A stretch of 24,720 nucleotides of DNA from Candidatus Glassbacteria bacterium RIFCSPLOWO2_12_FULL_58_11 (GCA_001780825.1 MFIX01000198.1:15532-40251); one strand, 5' to 3'. Shown: positions 15,303 through 23,582, counted from the first letter of the stretch. Notes: generated by a model from the letters alone, not told the origin. Program-made: numbers and translations.

Positions 15303-16601
15303 ATGCTCCGTGTTCTGGAGAATATAGAAACACAATTTAACCGTTACTCGCTTCTACTTTTACTCCTGACCACAGCAGCGGCTGAATCCGCATTCGCCCT
15401 GGCAGACAAAAATCTGGAAATCCACGGATTCTTCCTGGGTAATTTCACGGGCCGGACAACTGGTTTAAGACCGGCCGGCAAAGAGCAAAGCGATTTCCTT
15501 CTCGCTGAAGAACGTGTAAGGCTTGATCTTGCCGCCTGGTCGGAATCCATCGAGGCTTCGCTCAAGATCAAAACCGACTTTTTCAACGATGCGCAGGCCG
15601 GGGAATTCGGTCTGGATTTGCGCGAAGCTTATCTTGATCTAACCACTGGAGATTTCGACTTCCGGTTGGGACGGCAGATCGCTACCTGGGGTGTAGGAGA
15701 TCTCTTATTTATCAATGATGTTTTTCCAAAAGACTGGGTTTCATTCTTCTCAGGAAGACCACTCGAGTATCTCAAAATCGGAGTGGATGGAGTACGCGCC
15801 AGCTATTCTTCCAGGGCGCTCAATGCAGTTTTACTGGTCGTACCATTCTTCGAACCGGATAACCTGCCTGAGCTTGATCGGTTTTTCCTTTTCGACCCTT
15901 TTGGTGCTGTCCTGTCCCGTCCGGAAGAAAAACCCAGTACTGCATTCGATAATACTGAATTGGCTTTACGACTCTATCGGAAGATCAAAGGAATTGATAT
16001 TTCAGGTTATTTTTATAAAGGCTTCTGGAGAATACCCGGAATAAAGCCTGATAATTTTGTCGCTCCTGTTTCTTTAATGACGTTCTACCCTGAATTGTAT
16101 GTTTATGGATTAAGCGCCCAGGGCGGCGCTTTCGGCGGAGTACTTAGCTTCGAAACCGGTTACTACTATTCCAATGCTGATAATCATGGTAACGATCCAG
16201 CCATCCTCAACTCTCAGGGAAGGTTTCTGCTGGGCTATCAGAAGCAGTTACAGGAAGACCTCACCTTGGGAGTTCAATACTATTTTGAACTGATGAAAGA
16301 TTATTCAGCCTATAAGAACTCCTTCCCGCCGGGATTCCCCTTACAAAAGAAATATCGAGATACTTTTACTTTGCGTCTGGAACAACTCCTCGACCATCAG
16401 ACATTGAAGCTGTCGCTTTTTTCTTTCTATGGCTTGGCGGATGACGAATATCTGATTCAGCCTCAAATGTCCTATAAATTCTCGGACGATCTTTCGGCCA
16501 GCCTGGGGGCAAATATCTTTGGCGGGGAAAAGGAAACAACTTTTCTTGGGCAATACAATAAGAATGACAATGTATATCTGTCGGCTCGCTTTGAATTCTG
16601 A
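15303..16601 (+). CDS. Outer-membrane beta-barrel protein (DUF1302-like), partner of the RND/LolA-like pair
   Basis: A 432-residue protein with a hydrophobic signal segment (about 15-33, ending AESAFA) and then alternating strands rich in aromatic residues, ending in FEF, the C-terminal Phe recognised by the BAM complex. The segment DFRLGRQIATWGVGDLLFIN (about 118-137) resembles the GRQ...WG signature of DUF1302-type barrels that accompany MMPL transporters. It probably forms the outer-membrane part of an envelope transport route. A GTG at 15282 is in frame, but ATG 15303 has GGGGA 6 bases upstream and gives a proper signal peptide. An 80-base spacer without visible structure separates it from the LolA-like gene, and the next gene starts 26 bases on. 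Confidence 0.8.
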   Translation: MLRVLENIETQFNRYSLLLLLLTTAAAESAFALADKNLEIHGFFLGNFTGRTTGLRPAGKEQSDFLLAEERVRLDLAAWSESIEASLKIKTDFFNDAQAGEFGLDLREAYLDLTTGDFDFRLGRQIATWGVGDLLFINDVFPKDWVSFFSGRPLEYLKIGVDGVRASYSSRALNAVLLVVPFFEPDNLPELDRFFLFDPFGAVLSRPEEKPSTAFDNTELALRLYRKIKGIDISGYFYKGFWRIPGIKPDNFVAPVSLMTFYPELYVYGLSAQGGAFGGVLSFETGYYYSNADNHGNDPAILNSQGRFLLGYQKQLQEDLTLGVQYYFELMKDYSAYKNSFPPGFPLQKKYRDTFTLRLEQLLDHQTLKLSLFSFYGLADDEYLIQPQMSYKFSDDLSASLGANIFGGEKETTFLGQYNKNDNVYLSARFEF

Positions 16602-16627
16602 TGGAAATCCGGCTGGAGGTATCAAAG

Positions 16628-17749
16628 ATGAAGAGAATCTACCTGGACTACAACGCAAGCACGCCGCTTGCTCCTGAAGTAATAAAAGCTTTGGAACCGT
16701 TTTTAACCGCGCACTATGGTAACCCCTCCAGCCAGCATTGGGCGGGCAAACCAGCCAGGGAAGCCGTGGAGCGCGCCCGCGGCCAGGTGGCGGATTTGCT
16801 GGGCTGTTCACCGGAAGAGATTGTCTTCACCAGCGGAGGCACGGAGAGCAATAATCACGCGATCAAAGGGGCATATTTTGCCCTGCAACATAAAGGAAAT
16901 CACATCATTACCACTCAAGTGGAGCATCCGGCGACGCTCCAGCCGTGCAAATTTCTGGAAAGATTGGGCGCCGCGGTCACCTATCTTCCAGTAGATAGTA
17001 CCGGGATGGTCGACCCGGACGCTGTGCGTAAAGCAATCACCGCGCGAACAGTACTGATTAGCGTGATGCACGCAAACAATGAGGTTGGAACAATCCAGCC
17101 GATCGCCGAGATATCGCATATCGCCCGGGAGCGGGAAATCTTGTTTCATACGGATGCGGCACAATCAATAGGAAAAATCTCCGCTAAAGTTTCAGAGTTG
17201 GGAATAGACCTTTTATCCATTGCCGGACACAAGGTATATGCTCCAAAAGGCGTAGGAGTTCTGTACATCCGTAAGGGGACCAAACTTGAGCCATTGGTCC
17301 ACGGGGCCGGTCATGAGTCAGGCCGGCGGGCCGGGACCGAAAACGTAATCCTGGATGTCGCCCTGGGAGCGGCCTGTGAACTGGCCGGATCCTGGATCGG
17401 AATGCCGGAAGTGCGCAAGCTGCGTGATTTCTTCTGGTCGAGATTAGACGCGTTGCTTGGAAAAAGCGTCTCCCTCAACGGCCATCCCACCGAACGCCTT
17501 CCCAATACCCTCAATGTGTCTTTCGTGGGGCAGTCCGCGGCAGACGTTCTTTCCAAGCTTGAAGGAGTGGCGGCCTCCACCGGGTCGGCCTGTCATGAAG
17601 GATCAGTCAAGCTCTCGCCGGTACTCAAAGCGCTGGGGATAAAAAAAGAGGTTGGCCTGGGGGCTATCCGTTTCAGCCTGGGGAGAGGCACCACAAGAAG
17701 CGAAATTGACTATGTAATTGATCAACTTCAGGGCCTTCTTCTACGCTGA
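16628..17749 (+). CDS. Cysteine desulfurase / selenocysteine lyase-like PLP enzyme (NifS family)
   Basis: A 373-residue class V aminotransferase-fold enzyme that removes sulfur (or selenium) from cysteine (or selenocysteine) as an enzyme persulfide, leaving alanine. Visible motifs are YLDYNASTPL at the N-terminus, TSGGTESNNHAIKG (about 67-80), VEHPAT (His stacking on PLP), HANNEVGTIQP, HTDAAQSIGK, and AGHK with the Schiff-base Lys (about 200). The sulfur-carrying Cys is in STGSACHEGSVKLSPVL. This loop with ACH and SPVL, and the later RFSLGRGTTRSEID, look closer to selenocysteine lyase-like members than to IscS. The frame begins at 16601, overlapping the previous stop, but GGAGG lies 8 bases before ATG 16628, which also gives the family's normal N-terminus. 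It is the last gene of the operon and a likely sulfur source for the rhodanese and DsrE-like proteins. Confidence 0.92.
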   Translation: MKRIYLDYNASTPLAPEVIKALEPFLTAHYGNPSSQHWAGKPAREAVERARGQVADLLGCSPEEIVFTSGGTESNNHAIKGAYFALQHKGNHIITTQVEHPATLQPCKFLERLGAAVTYLPVDSTGMVDPDAVRKAITARTVLISVMHANNEVGTIQPIAEISHIAREREILFHTDAAQSIGKISAKVSELGIDLLSIAGHKVYAPKGVGVLYIRKGTKLEPLVHGAGHESGRRAGTENVILDVALGAACELAGSWIGMPEVRKLRDFFWSRLDALLGKSVSLNGHPTERLPNTLNVSFVGQSAADVLSKLEGVAASTGSACHEGSVKLSPVLKALGIKKEVGLGAIRFSLGRGTTRSEIDYVIDQLQGLLLR

Positions 17750-17771
17750 TAGCAGAATTACTCCCCGGCTC

Positions 17772-17794
17772 AGGTACAGGATATTCCTGTACCT
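17772..17794 (+). other. Perfect hairpin downstream of the cysteine desulfurase gene
   Basis: AGGTACAGGA and TCCTGTACCT form a perfect 10-bp stem with a TAT loop, 22 bases after the stop. The nearest T-run (17809-17813) is about 15 bases further, so it is not a standard terminator. It may stabilise the mRNA 3' end or assist the terminator at 17946. Confidence 0.45.
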
Positions 17795-17861
17795 TCTGAC
17801 CTGGAAGATTTTTAAGTTTTGCCAATGTTTGGTTAAAAGGAGATTAATGCTATTTCCAGCG

Positions 17862-17887
17862 TAGGGGCGACGCATGCGTCGCCCCTA
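17862..17887. repeat. Palindromic REP-like element, copy 3 (perfect)
   Basis: A perfect 26-base palindrome running from TAGGGGCGACGCA to its own reverse complement TGCGTCGCCCCTA. Its core GACGCATGCGTC is identical to that at 7752-7763. It lies between the convergent ends of the cysteine desulfurase gene (plus) and the amidohydrolase gene (minus). Confidence 0.8.
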
Positions 17888-17945
17888 TAGTGGTTATCTT
17901 AATTCTCAAAGTTCCAAGTAGTTACTGCTTTTTGTGAATAATCCT

Positions 17946-17970
17946 GGCTAAAAATTTTTTAGCCCTTTTT
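17946..17970 (+). terminator. Putative terminator of the nine-gene operon
   Basis: GGCTAAAAA and TTTTTAGCC form an inverted repeat (17946-17964) followed by five T (17966-17970) on the plus strand, about 200 bases after the last gene. The stem is AT-rich apart from its base, so it is of moderate strength. A second hairpin, GGACTTG/CAAGTCC (17972-17989), follows directly; it may serve the minus-strand gene that ends at 18010. Confidence 0.5.
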
Positions 17971-18009
17971 CGGACTTGACTACAAGTCCCTGCCCTGTAA
18001 TGGTCTCAT

Positions 18010-19344
18010 TTACAATTTCAGCTTGAATACCTTGATCGCATTCTCCCGCAGGATGGCCCGCGCATATTCAAGAGCTTCCTCTTCGCTCCAGTAGCCCGCC
18101 AGCACCTTGTCCGCCAGCACCCTGGAGACCACCACGCGGCAGAGCATGGCATGGCCGTAGGAGCCCTCGGGGACTACAAAGTCGCCGCCGAAACCCAGCA
18201 CCTTGTCCTGCGGCAGGGTCTCTATCGCCTCGTCGATGAAATCCGCCGCGAAACGGGGCGAGATGATATAGATCCAGCACATGTCCAGGGTCACATTGGG
18301 CAGGTTCTTGGCCATCGCCAGCAGTTCGCGGCCATAGGGATAGCCGCAGTGCATCAGGACAAAGCGCGTGTCGCGGTGGTTCAGGATAAAGGGGATGAGC
18401 CTGGAAGGGTCGGTCTGGGTGACATTGCGCCAGGTATCGTAAAACAGGCCGGTGTGGATCTGTAAAGGCAGGTCGTAACGGCTGCACAGCCCGGCGATCC
18501 GCGAGAACATATAATCCTGCAGCGGCTTTTTCTCCTGGAAGCTCAAGCTGTCGAACAGATTGCGGTCCGCCGCCAGCACATTGAAAATTTTCTCTGCCGC
18601 CGGCCGAGCCACCGGCTCGAACGAGAGCGTGCGGTTATAGGCGATCCCGCACTTGACCCCGACATAGCCCCAGTCTTTCACCTGGCCGAAAGCCTTGTCC
18701 AGGGCTTTCTCCCAATCCTCCAGAGTTTTGATCTCCACGCCCCAGGTCTTTTCCACCTCGGAGAAAGAGTTCCAGGGGAGCAGGAAGTCATCGAAACGGT
18801 ACACTCCCCGGAAAAGCGCGGGATCCATCTCCCGGGTTTCGAGGCCGCTGTCGCAGATCGCCAGGTCGATCCCGGCGCGGCGCCTGAGAACCTCCTCATA
18901 CCGGCCGGGATGGTTGGCCTGCCGGATTTTCTCCGACAGCTCAACATAGGTCGATTCATCGATCCGGTCGATCCCGTAGAGGTCATTGAGCGCCCGAAGC
19001 AGGTTGCGGCTGTAAGCGGTGTTCCGGGTGTTAGCCCAGTAGGGGGCGAAAAGCGCCCATTTGGTTTCGAGCGGTATTTCAGGGTCGCTGAAAACCGAGT
19101 CGGCCAGCCGCCGGTCCAGCCCATCGGCCCACATGTCGGAGACAGCATAGTGCAGGGTGGTGAACAGCGAGAGTTTCTGCTCGGCGCGCTGTTTCTCAGG
19201 CGACAGGTGCTCATGGGTGTCGATCATCCGGATCGCCCCGACACCCTCGGTGATCCGTTTCCGGAGAGCGGTCTCGCTGTTCGAGCAGGAAACCAGTTGG
19301 AGGCAGGCCAGAGCGGTGATAAACGGGATTAATCTGGAATGCAT
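18010..19344 (-). CDS. Lipoprotein amidohydrolase-family metal enzyme
   Basis: A 444-residue protein with a lipoprotein signal: hydrophobic stretch 5-19 and lipobox LVSC with Cys20, so it should be anchored in the cell envelope facing the periplasm or outside. The rest fits the amidohydrolase_2 / TIM-barrel metal hydrolase group: DTHEHL with His44 and His46, IHTG with His297, MHCGYP with His332 and GGDF with Asp388, the usual metal-ligand set. Relatives act as hydrolases, decarboxylases or uronate-isomerase-like enzymes, so the reaction cannot be named. GGAGG lies 9 bases before the ATG. It is downstream of nagB on the same strand but behind a terminator, so it is probably transcribed separately. 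An envelope-anchored location is unusual for this largely cytoplasmic family. Confidence 0.85.
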   Translation of the reverse strand: MHSRLIPFITALACLQLVSCSNSETALRKRITEGVGAIRMIDTHEHLSPEKQRAEQKLSLFTTLHYAVSDMWADGLDRRLADSVFSDPEIPLETKWALFAPYWANTRNTAYSRNLLRALNDLYGIDRIDESTYVELSEKIRQANHPGRYEEVLRRRAGIDLAICDSGLETREMDPALFRGVYRFDDFLLPWNSFSEVEKTWGVEIKTLEDWEKALDKAFGQVKDWGYVGVKCGIAYNRTLSFEPVARPAAEKIFNVLAADRNLFDSLSFQEKKPLQDYMFSRIAGLCSRYDLPLQIHTGLFYDTWRNVTQTDPSRLIPFILNHRDTRFVLMHCGYPYGRELLAMAKNLPNVTLDMCWIYIISPRFAADFIDEAIETLPQDKVLGFGGDFVVPEGSYGHAMLCRVVVSRVLADKVLAGYWSEEEALEYARAILRENAIKVFKLKL

Positions 19345-19433
19345 GGCAGGTGCCCTCCTGATGAATAGGGACGCTTTGGTTATGTGCCGCTGAGAAAATG
19401 TCCGCGGTTGTCGCGATGTAATTCAATGAAGAA

Positions 19434-19459
19434 AGCGCGGCCCCTGTTCTAGGGGCGCT
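19434..19459 (-). terminator. Possible second hairpin terminator or leader hairpin upstream of the amidohydrolase gene
   Basis: On the minus strand AGCG and CCCCT pair with AGGGG and CGCT around a 5-base loop with a small bulge, followed by TTTCTTC. It may back up the nagB terminator or form part of the amidohydrolase leader. Confidence 0.3.
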
Positions 19460-19500
19460 CTATTGCCGGAGAGTAAATGCCGCCTTTACGGCGTATGCGG

Positions 19501-19523
19501 AAAAGGGCCGCCTGAGCGGCCCT
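19501..19523 (-). terminator. Rho-independent terminator of nagB
   Basis: On the minus strand AGGGCCGC, a 4-base loop and GCGGCCCT form a GC-rich 8-bp stem followed by TTTT, 22 bases after the nagB stop codon. This is a standard intrinsic terminator. Confidence 0.75.
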
Positions 19524-19544
19524 CATTTCTTGCGGAGACTTTGC

Positions 19545-20309
19545 TTAACGGTCGACCCGGGACAGCTCGGAGTGGTATTCGCGCTTGAGCTTCGCGGCCG
19601 CGGCCTTGTCGATAATAAAGGTGACATCCGGGTGAAGCTGGACCGCGCTGGCCGGTACGCTGGCGGTGATCGGACCCTCGAGGGCGGCGGCGACCGCCTC
19701 AGCTTTGCTCGCACCGTTGGCCAGCAGCAGCAGCTTGCGCGCCTCGAGAATCGTCCCGATACCCATTGTCACGCAGTACTTCGGCACCTCATCTATGCTG
19801 GCGAAGAAACGCGCATTGTCCCGGCGGGTCTGCTGGGTCAGGGTCTTGATCCGGGTGCGCGAGCCAAGCGAGCTCCCCGGCTCGTTGAAGGCGATATGCC
19901 CATTGCTGCCGATCCCCAGGAGCTGGACATCGACTCCGCCGTGGTCATCGATCTCCATTTCATAATGCTCGCAAGCCTCTTCCAGGTCCTTGGCGTTCCC
20001 GTCCGGAATGTGAACATTGGCCGGAATGATATTGATATGCTTGAAAAGGTTTTCCCACATGAAATAGTGGTAGCTCTGATCATTGTCCTCGGCCAGACCG
20101 ACATACTCATCCAGGTTGAACGTGACGATCTGGGAGAAATCCAGCCCCTCCTCCCGGTGCATCCGGATCAGCTCCCGGTAGGCGCCCAGCGGGGTGCTGC
20201 CGGTCGCCAGGCCCAGCGAGGCCCGGGGGCGGTGATGGACCAGGTCGGCGATTATCTGAGCGGCGAGAAGGCTGATCTGGTCATAAGATTCTTTAATGAT
20301 GACTTCCAT
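19545..20309 (-). CDS. nagB: Glucosamine-6-phosphate deaminase
   Basis: A 254-residue enzyme that converts glucosamine-6-phosphate to fructose-6-phosphate and ammonia in the cytoplasm, the last step of amino-sugar use. Motifs are GLATGSTPLGAYREL (33-47) for the phosphate, FNLDEYVG with the general base Asp67, GIGSNGHIAFNEPGSS (132-147) with His138 and Glu143, and SRTRIKTL. Asn136 replaces the Asp of E. coli NagB, which is the normal state in Bacillus-type enzymes. The length matches short NagB forms that lack part of the E. coli allosteric region. GGAGGA precedes the ATG. It has its own terminator downstream and no nagA or transporter gene next to it, so it seems to be a single-gene unit, possibly for recycling cell-wall amino sugars. 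Confidence 0.95.
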   Translation of the reverse strand: MEVIIKESYDQISLLAAQIIADLVHHRPRASLGLATGSTPLGAYRELIRMHREEGLDFSQIVTFNLDEYVGLAEDNDQSYHYFMWENLFKHINIIPANVHIPDGNAKDLEEACEHYEMEIDDHGGVDVQLLGIGSNGHIAFNEPGSSLGSRTRIKTLTQQTRRDNARFFASIDEVPKYCVTMGIGTILEARKLLLLANGASKAEAVAAALEGPITASVPASAVQLHPDVTFIIDKAAAAKLKREYHSELSRVDR

Positions 20310-20380
20310 CCTGATCCTCCGAAATTATGGAAAGGAGATATAAATTCCGACTGGATTGGCCGGATTAAACCGGGGTGTGC

Positions 20381-20409
20381 AATATAATGTCCGGCCGGTG
20401 TGAATGGAA
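20381..20409 (-). promoter_or_regulatory. Weak putative promoter of nagB
   Basis: On the minus strand TTCCAT (20409-20404) and TATATT (20386-20381) are separated by 17 bases. The -10 box is good, the -35 box poor, which suggests activator dependence or a false hit. Confidence 0.3.
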
Positions 20410-20430
20410 GAAAAAGTATGAACCGCGCAC

Positions 20431-21768
20431 TCAGCGGGTGAGCTTGCGGTAGAGCGTGGAGGGATCGATTCCCAGGATGCGGGCGGCTTCCTTTTTGCTG
20501 CCTTCCACCTGTTCCATCACCCAGTTGATATAGGCGGTCTCCATGGCCTCGAGCGTGGGTGTCGCCTTGGGCCGGGCGCTGACAAATGGCTCGACCGCCG
20601 GGGTCCGGATTTTCTCCGGCAGGTCTTCCTCATTAATTCTGCCCTCGGGGCAGATTACGGTGAGATGCTCGATCACGTTCTCCAGCTCACGAACATTACC
20701 GGGCCAGCTATAGGCGAGCAGGCGGTCGAGAGCGTTTTGAGTGAACCAGCCTTTGTGACCTTTGCTCTCACCGCGGCGGTTTAGAATGCAGTCGATCAGC
20801 AGCGGGATATCCTCGACCCGCTCGCGCAGCGGCGGCAGGATGATCGGAATGACATGCAGGCGGAAGAACAGGTCCCGCCGGAACCTCCCGGCCTCGACCT
20901 CGGCCTCCAGGTCACGGTTAGTCGCCGCAATCACCCGGACATCGACACTGACCGGCTCGTTCGAGCCGACCGGCGTGATTGTCTTCTCCTGTAGCACGCG
21001 CAACAGCTTGACCTGAAAGGCGAGCGAGGTCTCGCCTACCTCATCGAGGAAGATCGTCCCGCCGCTGGCCGATTTGAAAAGCCCCTCGCGGTTGGCCAGC
21101 GCTCCGGTGAACGAGCCCTTGACATGGCCGAACAGCTCGCTCTCGAGCAGGGTTTCAGTCAGCGCGCCGCAGTTGACCGGCACGAACGGCCTGTCCCGGC
21201 GATGGCTTTGCGAATAAATGTACCGGGCGACCAGCTCCTTGCCGGTGCCGCTTTCACCCTGGAGCAGGATCGTGCTCTCGGTAACCGCCGCCCTGGCGGC
21301 CAGCTCCATTGCTTTTTTGAACTGGGGGGCTTCCCCAACCAGAATTCCATGCTCCTCTTTCTGGCTCAACTCCCTTCTGCGTTGCGAATACTTGCGTTCG
21401 GCGCGGCTGAATTCCAGGGCCTCACTGCAGATTTTCAGCAGGTGGCGGTTCTCGAAAGGCTTTTCGAGGAAGTAGTGCGCACCCTCGTTAACGGCGGAAA
21501 TCGCCTTACGTTTATCTGCATGTGCGGTCATCAGCACCACCGGCAGGTGCGGATCGATCTTCTTGACCGAGCGCAGCACCTCTATCCCATCCAGGTCAGG
21601 CATCTTGATATCGGTGATCAAGAGGTCCGGCAGGTCTCCATCCTCGAGCAGTTTGAGCCCTTCCCGGCCCCCATTGGCTGTCCGGACCGCATAACCCTTG
21701 GAGGAAAAAAGCACTTCCAGGGTGGTCAGCATGGATTCCTCATTATCAATAATCACTACCTTGTTCAT
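20431..21768 (-). CDS. pilR: Sigma-54-dependent response regulator, PilR-like (NtrC family)
   Basis: A 445-residue activator of sigma-54 RNA polymerase. The receiver domain (1-120) has Asp8, phospho-acceptor Asp53 (LLITDIKMP), Thr81 and Lys103 (LEKPF). The AAA+ domain (about 143-372) has Walker A GESGTGKE (171-178), the sigma-54 contact loop as GSFTGA (218-223), Walker B GGTIFLDE (236-243) and the WPGNVRELENV segment (355-365). A Fis-type helix-turn-helix closes it (about 422-442, GSKKEAARILGIDPSTLYRKL split around 423-443). The second acid of the usual DDE is Asn9. It overlaps the sensor kinase gene by 4 bases (ATGA), and pilC lies before that, so it is probably PilR, controlling type IV pilin transcription. 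A role in another system cannot be excluded because pilA is not in view. Confidence 0.93.
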   Translation of the reverse strand: MNKVVIIDNEESMLTTLEVLFSSKGYAVRTANGGREGLKLLEDGDLPDLLITDIKMPDLDGIEVLRSVKKIDPHLPVVLMTAHADKRKAISAVNEGAHYFLEKPFENRHLLKICSEALEFSRAERKYSQRRRELSQKEEHGILVGEAPQFKKAMELAARAAVTESTILLQGESGTGKELVARYIYSQSHRRDRPFVPVNCGALTETLLESELFGHVKGSFTGALANREGLFKSASGGTIFLDEVGETSLAFQVKLLRVLQEKTITPVGSNEPVSVDVRVIAATNRDLEAEVEAGRFRRDLFFRLHVIPIILPPLRERVEDIPLLIDCILNRRGESKGHKGWFTQNALDRLLAYSWPGNVRELENVIEHLTVICPEGRINEEDLPEKIRTPAVEPFVSARPKATPTLEAMETAYINWVMEQVEGSKKEAARILGIDPSTLYRKLTR

Positions 21769-23582
21769 TTGCCTCCCGCTCCGGTTTTGAGTATACGGTC
21801 CCGGCTGAGCTCCTTGATCCCGCCTAGTCCGGCCGCGCCATTAATACTCTCACCCGCACTGTCCTGCGGCAGGTAGATAATAAAGGCCGCTCCGGAGCCG
21901 AAAGGCGAATCTTCCACGTGGACCACGCCGCCTAGCGCGCTGATAATCCGGTGGACCACCGCCAGCCCCAGGCCGAAACCCCCTTTACGGGTCGAGTAAA
22001 ACGGCTCGAATATCTTCTCCCGGAGCGCCGGCTCGACTCCCGGCCCGTCATCGTATAAGCAGAGCCGGTGAAAATGCTTGTCCGGCATGTCTCCCGGACG
22101 CCCGTAACGCCTGCGGTCGGCGCCCGTCAAACCGATCCGCGATACCTTTTCTCCGGCGGGGCCGGTCACCTGCGCGGCGTTAATCAGCAGGTTGAAAAAA
22201 ACCTGCGACAAGGCGGCCCGGTGCGCCAGAATCCGCATGGCCGTCACCTCTTCCGAGATTTCGATCCTGATATCCCCGCGCCACTCCGGGTGGTGGCTGA
22301 CCGATTGAATCACCTCATCCAGAACCTCGGCGAGCCGGACCTGTTCCGCAGGGCCGAAACTATACGAGGAGAACTGGAGAAACTGTTTGAGCAGCTCGGT
22401 GAGCCGGTCGCTTTCCTTGATGATACAGCCCATCAGTTTATCCGAAGCCGCGCCGGTAGAGCTTTTGTCCCGGATCATTTCCACGGCGCTGCGGATCGAA
22501 GCCAGGGGATTTTTAATCTCGTGCGCCAGGGAGGCGGCCAGCTCGGCCACCGCCTCGAGCTTGCTGCCGCGCAGCTCGAGCTCCCGCGCCTTCGCCTCGA
22601 TGGTTATATCCTCGAAAATCAGGGAGACTCCCCGCGGCCGGCCGCTCTGTTCCCGCAGCAGAGAAGAGCTGACCGCCAGAGGAACTTTTTCGTCATTTTT
22701 CACGAGCTCCACGGTGCGATGCTGCACCACGATCTGCTCCTGCGTGGCTAAGAGAATTATCCGGGGGATCTCCGGGCAATTCCGCGAAAAGAGCTGCTCC
22801 GCCTTGTAGCCCAGCATCCGCTCCGGCTTCAGCCCCAGGATGCCCTGGGCCGCGGCGTTGGCGTACACTACCATCCCCTCGGTATTACAGGTGAGAAGCC
22901 CGCTGTTGATTGTTTGCAGTATCTCATTGGTATCTAGCCGGTACTGGCGCAGCAGACGGCGGGTGTCCTCGAGCTCGGTCCCGGTGCTCCGCAGTTTCAG
23001 ACTGAGAAAACTGGTGATAGCGGCTATCGTATAAAATAGGAACACCTGCAGGCCCACGTTCAACCAGATCCAGCGGTCGCTCAAGTAGAGAATGTCGAGC
23101 TGGATAACATCTCTGAAAGAGAAGCCCAGGTGCAGGACCCGCAGTCCCACCGGCAGGTAGAAAATCGAGGTCACCGTAGCGGCGTAAAATGCCCCGGGCC
23201 GGAAGCTGAGAATACTGGCCACGGCGATTGCGAGCACATACAGGGGCACAAAATTCACATCCACCGGAATGGTAATCAGGTTCAGCAGGCTGATCAGCGA
23301 GATATCGAAAGTGTACTGGAAGAAATAATGGATGTCCGGGGGCTGGTCTCTTTTAGCCAACCGGTAGAACAGGAACGAAACCACCACGGTGATAAAGGTG
23401 ATCGACGGGGGAAGGAAGAAGCCGACCGGGGAAGGGGCGCTTTTGGAGAAAAAAAACCAGACCACTGTCATGGTGGTCGAGACCAGGACTACCCGCAGGA
23501 GCATCCACCATTTGATCAGCAGCCGGTAGGAAAAAGCCGGCGGGCTCCAGCTTACTTTTCTCAGGCCGGGAATCCGGATCAT
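21765..23582 (-). CDS. pilS: Membrane sensor histidine kinase, PilS-like
   Basis: A sensor kinase of about 605 residues that should phosphorylate the regulator encoded next to it. Using the ATG at 23582, six hydrophobic segments (about 28-45, 54-75, 88-105, 110-128, 131-148, 171-195) precede a PAS domain (about 218-330), a HisKA domain with phospho-acceptor His354 (LAHEIKNPLASI) and a HATPase domain with N box NLLINAAQ (464-471), DDGPG (511-515) and GFGLGL (535-540). The six-helix N-terminus is as in PilS of Pseudomonas, which senses pilin in the membrane. An upstream in-frame ATG at 23633 would add 17 residues, but only 23582 has a good ribosome binding site (GAGG, 8 bases). The stop overlaps the pilR start by 4 bases. 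Confidence 0.92.
   Translation of the reverse strand: MIRIPGLRKVSWSPPAFSYRLLIKWWMLLRVVLVSTTMTVVWFFFSKSAPSPVGFFLPPSITFITVVVSFLFYRLAKRDQPPDIHYFFQYTFDISLISLLNLITIPVDVNFVPLYVLAIAVASILSFRPGAFYAATVTSIFYLPVGLRVLHLGFSFRDVIQLDILYLSDRWIWLNVGLQVFLFYTIAAITSFLSLKLRSTGTELEDTRRLLRQYRLDTNEILQTINSGLLTCNTEGMVVYANAAAQGILGLKPERMLGYKAEQLFSRNCPEIPRIILLATQEQIVVQHRTVELVKNDEKVPLAVSSSLLREQSGRPRGVSLIFEDITIEAKARELELRGSKLEAVAELAASLAHEIKNPLASIRSAVEMIRDKSSTGAASDKLMGCIIKESDRLTELLKQFLQFSSYSFGPAEQVRLAEVLDEVIQSVSHHPEWRGDIRIEISEEVTAMRILAHRAALSQVFFNLLINAAQVTGPAGEKVSRIGLTGADRRRYGRPGDMPDKHFHRLCLYDDGPGVEPALREKIFEPFYSTRKGGFGLGLAVVHRIISALGGVVHVEDSPFGSGAAFIIYLPQDSAGESINGAAGLGGIKELSRDRILKTGAGGK

Noticed and set aside
17972..17989. GGACTTG/CAAGTCC hairpin as a terminator of the amidohydrolase gene
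   Set aside because: On the minus strand no T-run follows the stem (it reads GAAAAAGG), so it is not a standard intrinsic terminator.
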